Part shown: one piece after another, positions 61,530 to 64,000 of the stretch | Layout: every line of letters begins with the position of its first letter | Numbering within the stretch: the first letter of the stretch is position 1 | DNA from: Echinococcus granulosus | Taxonomy: Eukaryota > Platyhelminthes > Cestoda > Cyclophyllidea > Taeniidae | Reading direction: 5' to 3' | NCBI RefSeq assembly: GCF_000524195.1 | Contig: NW_020170461.1 | Location: 195,343 to 259,342 of the forward strand | Length of the DNA stretch: 64,000 nucleotides | Notes under the pieces: model-generated | Told to the model about the DNA's origin: nothing | The model's database searches: none | What the model saw: the letters and a program-made list of their open reading frames with translations, nothing else | Program-made: the position numbers and the translations under genes

Positions 61530-62979
61530 GCCGCAGTCATCTTGCCCGAGTTTGGAATCACACGTAGGTGAAATGTGGGTGTGTCCCTTTTTTCCATCTT
61601 TCTATGTATCAGCCCAACTAGGTCCTTTGTCAACATACCACCTCACTTCACTGACCATCATGTTACTAAGCGCCTAGAAGGCAAACTAACTTTTCCAACT
61701 GTCCATCCAAGATTTCCCCACCCCCTTCTCCTCTTCCTTACAATCCAAAATTGTCTTTAATTAACGTCACTCCAGGCTTTCAATTGATCAAGTAGTTTTG
61801 GAGAGACTATCCTTCATGGAGGAGTCTTTCCAGTTGCCTTTTTTACTTCAGAGGCGGACCGAAGGATATTTTTGGCAAAATCGGGCTTCTCATCCAGGAT
61901 TACTCTCTATGTGTGAATATTTCACAAGCAAGGGGTCTAATTAATTTTTTTGTATTAAAAAGGATAGAAAATAAGGAAAGATTGTCCCCCTAGAGGAAAT
62001 ACCCACATCAGGTAGATGAAAGCGCCTTTCCACCTATTCATCTCTTCCCGTAAGTGTAGTTTTGCGGTAGCCACGTCACAGCTAAAATGCCCCATAGTTT
62101 CTTGAGGAGGAAGGCAGCAGATTAAAGTTTTTTTTTAAAAAATCAAGATTTGCGACGGTGTTACAAACCACCCTTTTCCTCGTATCCTAAATCTTGGACC
62201 CTCCATCGGCTGAAATCGTTCGTTAGAAGACCATCAAGCTCCGAGGTGCATTAACTTTGGGAAGCTCTCCACATGTTCGCAGTAAATCTGGCCACATTGA
62301 GAAGTTGCTTTTAATTCCACGTTATTAGTTTGAGAATGCGGAAAACAGAAGCACCGCTTGGTTGCTTTAAAAGCCCCTCTAGTCGATGTAGAATGGCCTT
62401 GGGCTAATGGAGGTCAAATACGATCGGCAGACGTTGAAAGATACTTACCAAGGTGGAGAAAAGTAATTGGAGCTTGGACACCCCCATCAGCATGTCTAAA
62501 CACGGCGCCTCGGGGGATTGGCCCATCTAAAGACGGCTTAACAACAGGCGAAGTGGGGTCAGTACTTAGTCAGGGTAAAGGGGGAGGTGAGGAAAGGACC
62601 AAAACACCACCGTAATACGATGACGACAAAAATAAGGATCTGAACAGCTTGATGCGTTTTTTTACAAACCAAAGAAGAGGGATAGAGAAGAGTATTGCTG
62701 ATTTTACAGATTGACTTAAACTTTAACAGAAGAGGAGGTCAAGTACAAGGTCAAAAGAGAGCTTAACCCCCAAATTTTTATGGATAGACAGGTGATAGGT
62801 AAATAACTAGCTAAATGGATAGATGGAAAATAAGTGAAGCGGATGCGTCTCCTGCTACATGGAGCGTAGACCTTTAATTTTACGAACTCCATAAAATTTG
62901 ATGCTCTTGGTTTACTTACATTGACTGCACGATTCGAGTGTTGCGTACGGGGTCAAGGAGAAAATTTATGCGAGGTTAC

Positions 62980-63065
62980 AATTTACCCTCTCCCTCTCTC
63001 TCTCTCTTTTCCACCACCACCATCCTCACCCCTACTTTTGCCCACCCTCTTCCCACTCTTTTCCC
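62980..63065. repeat. C/T-rich low-complexity tract
   Basis: Mostly CTCTCTCC and CCACC runs. Open frames in it are compositional. Confidence 0.75.
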
Positions 63066-63293
63066 TTTCACCGCAAATTAAATTCACTTGCTTCTGTTGC
63101 TGAGGTGATGGAGTGTGAAACAGCAGTGCATAAACTTGACGGAAGGAATCACATTTATGGGGAGATTTGAATGAGGCAATAAAATTAATGAGATTGTTTT
63201 CCTCCATATTTCTTTAAATCGGCGGCTGATTTAAAATTTGTGGTTTTTGTGATTAGGAAAAAGAAAATTTGCTTTAGATGACGCGATATGTAG

Positions 63294-63552
63294 AGGGATT
63301 AAAGGGGTTGGTGTCTCCTCAGGGCTTCTGTCCACGTCGTCCTGTACTACCTCGATGGATGTTGGAACACTGTGGAACTCTGTCAAGCAGAAGTGGCAGT
63401 TGTGAGGGAGAAATTGCCCCTTCTCTGTGGACATCTGCTTCATTTGCAATTAGGCCTTGCATAAGCTATTGCTATGAGACCGGACTGAAGAGGGACCTCG
63501 GAGGAAAGAACTGGTCTGATCGGACTTTCCGAACATCATATTCTATGTTTAG
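63294..63552 (+). CDS. Candidate exon, cysteine-containing, product unknown
   Basis: A frame open from an AG at 63292-63293 to a strong donor (AG before GTAAGA at 63553), phase 1 in and phase 2 out. It encodes GFCPRRPVLPRWMLEHCG, SRSGSCEGE and RPCISYCYETGLKRDLGG. Five cysteines fit an extracellular segment. The entry phase matches the donor at 57429, so it may be the second exon of that gene. The acceptor has a poor pyrimidine tract; an alternative AG at 63321 is in another phase. Confidence 0.25.
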
Positions 63553-64000
63553 GTAAGAATTCAGTTAAGGAGATGGCGCTACAACTTGATTCGCTTCTCA
63601 CTAAGGGAGCGGGACTATGGTCTTCCTGACCATTGTAGTAAAATAAATCGGTCCTTGGCATCACGTGAGGCTCGTTGGGGTATTTTCCAACAGTGGACCT
63701 CATTTTACTCCTCCCACTCACATCAGATATCTCCCTTTTGTAGTAATTGGGTCTGTTAACCAATTCACGAACTTGGAAGGATTTCCCAGCTCTTCTCCTT
63801 AAATCACCGTCGTGGGAGAGTTGGAGGGTGTACAGGCATAGTTGGAGTACCATATTGTCAAGCAAAGGTTGAAGAGCCCCCGTAACTTGATAGATAGAGC
63901 ACATTTCATTTCCAAAACCCAGACGGGTGTTAACTCCGTAAATTTTACTAAATGTCACTTCACTACCACCTTTAATGCTGTTTTCACGGCCTGTTGAAAC
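63553..64000. other. Right edge, nothing firmly assigned
   Basis: A minus-strand frame at 63536-63958 is open for 140 codons but starts with GTG and shows no known motif. A frame of this length is not rare in 64 kb, so I do not call it a gene. Confidence 0.4.

Larger units (their letters stand above)
57429..63293. other. Intron or intergenic DNA right of 57428
   Basis: No supported exon. It holds a (GGT)n tract at 59312-59333, a GGAT-rich tract at 60761-60850, motif copy 3 at 61514 and a C/T-rich tract at 62980-63065. Open frames at 61122-61376 and 62358-62615 do not start with ATG and show no family signature. Confidence 0.45.

Noticed and set aside
63536..63958. 140-codon minus-strand frame at the right edge
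   Set aside because: No ATG, no recognised motif, overlaps the plus-strand exon candidate, and several frames this long are expected by chance in 64 kb.

Overview
This is eukaryotic genomic DNA from an animal, and most likely from a parasitic flatworm, with a tapeworm favoured. The evidence is metazoan genes split by spliceosomal introns. The introns mix very short ones (36 and 40 nt in TIMM21, 67 to 76 nt elsewhere, perhaps 24 nt in STPG2) with introns of 3 to 7 kb. Intergenic DNA is long and low in coding density, and there are two 100-N scaffold gaps. The flatworm assignment is inference; the species cannot be read from the sequence.

Left to right. At 1435-5006 (+) lie the last two coding exons of a four-transmembrane protein resembling the claudin/MOSMO group. 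At 9198-14858 (+) is a three-exon gene for a long, Ser/Pro/Arg-rich, probably disordered protein that I do not recognise. At 16763-17851 (+) is a complete five-exon TIMM21 (TIM23-complex subunit). At 21411-22086 (+) is a complete two-exon CDK inhibitor of the p21/p27/Dacapo family, joined across a GC-AG intron. At 27413-28890 (-) is a complete 445-residue beta-tubulin with tyrosine at position 200. At 30536-47352 (+) is a roughly 11-exon sperm-tail PG-rich repeat gene of STPG2 type, head to head with the tubulin gene. From 47.4 kb to the end the DNA is mostly non-coding. It holds a probable first exon of a secreted protein (57236-57428), two weaker exon candidates, and three copies of one near-palindromic 14-16 bp motif.

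Repeats: a family of roughly 550 bp (R1) occurs three times in the first 12 kb, once just inside an intron of the unidentified gene. A second family (R2) occurs near 53.8 and 56.1 kb. There are also local direct repeats near 33.4 and 39.3 kb and several microsatellites.

The genes are unrelated single-copy eukaryotic genes, not an operon. Two links are worth noting. The tubulin and STPG2 genes, both plausibly axonemal, share a 1.6 kb divergent intergenic region. The spliced leader of the tubulin transcript seems to carry an open frame that overlaps the tubulin start codon. Exon limits were placed by matching GT/AG sites, reading-frame phase and family conservation by eye; no alignment or transcript data were available.
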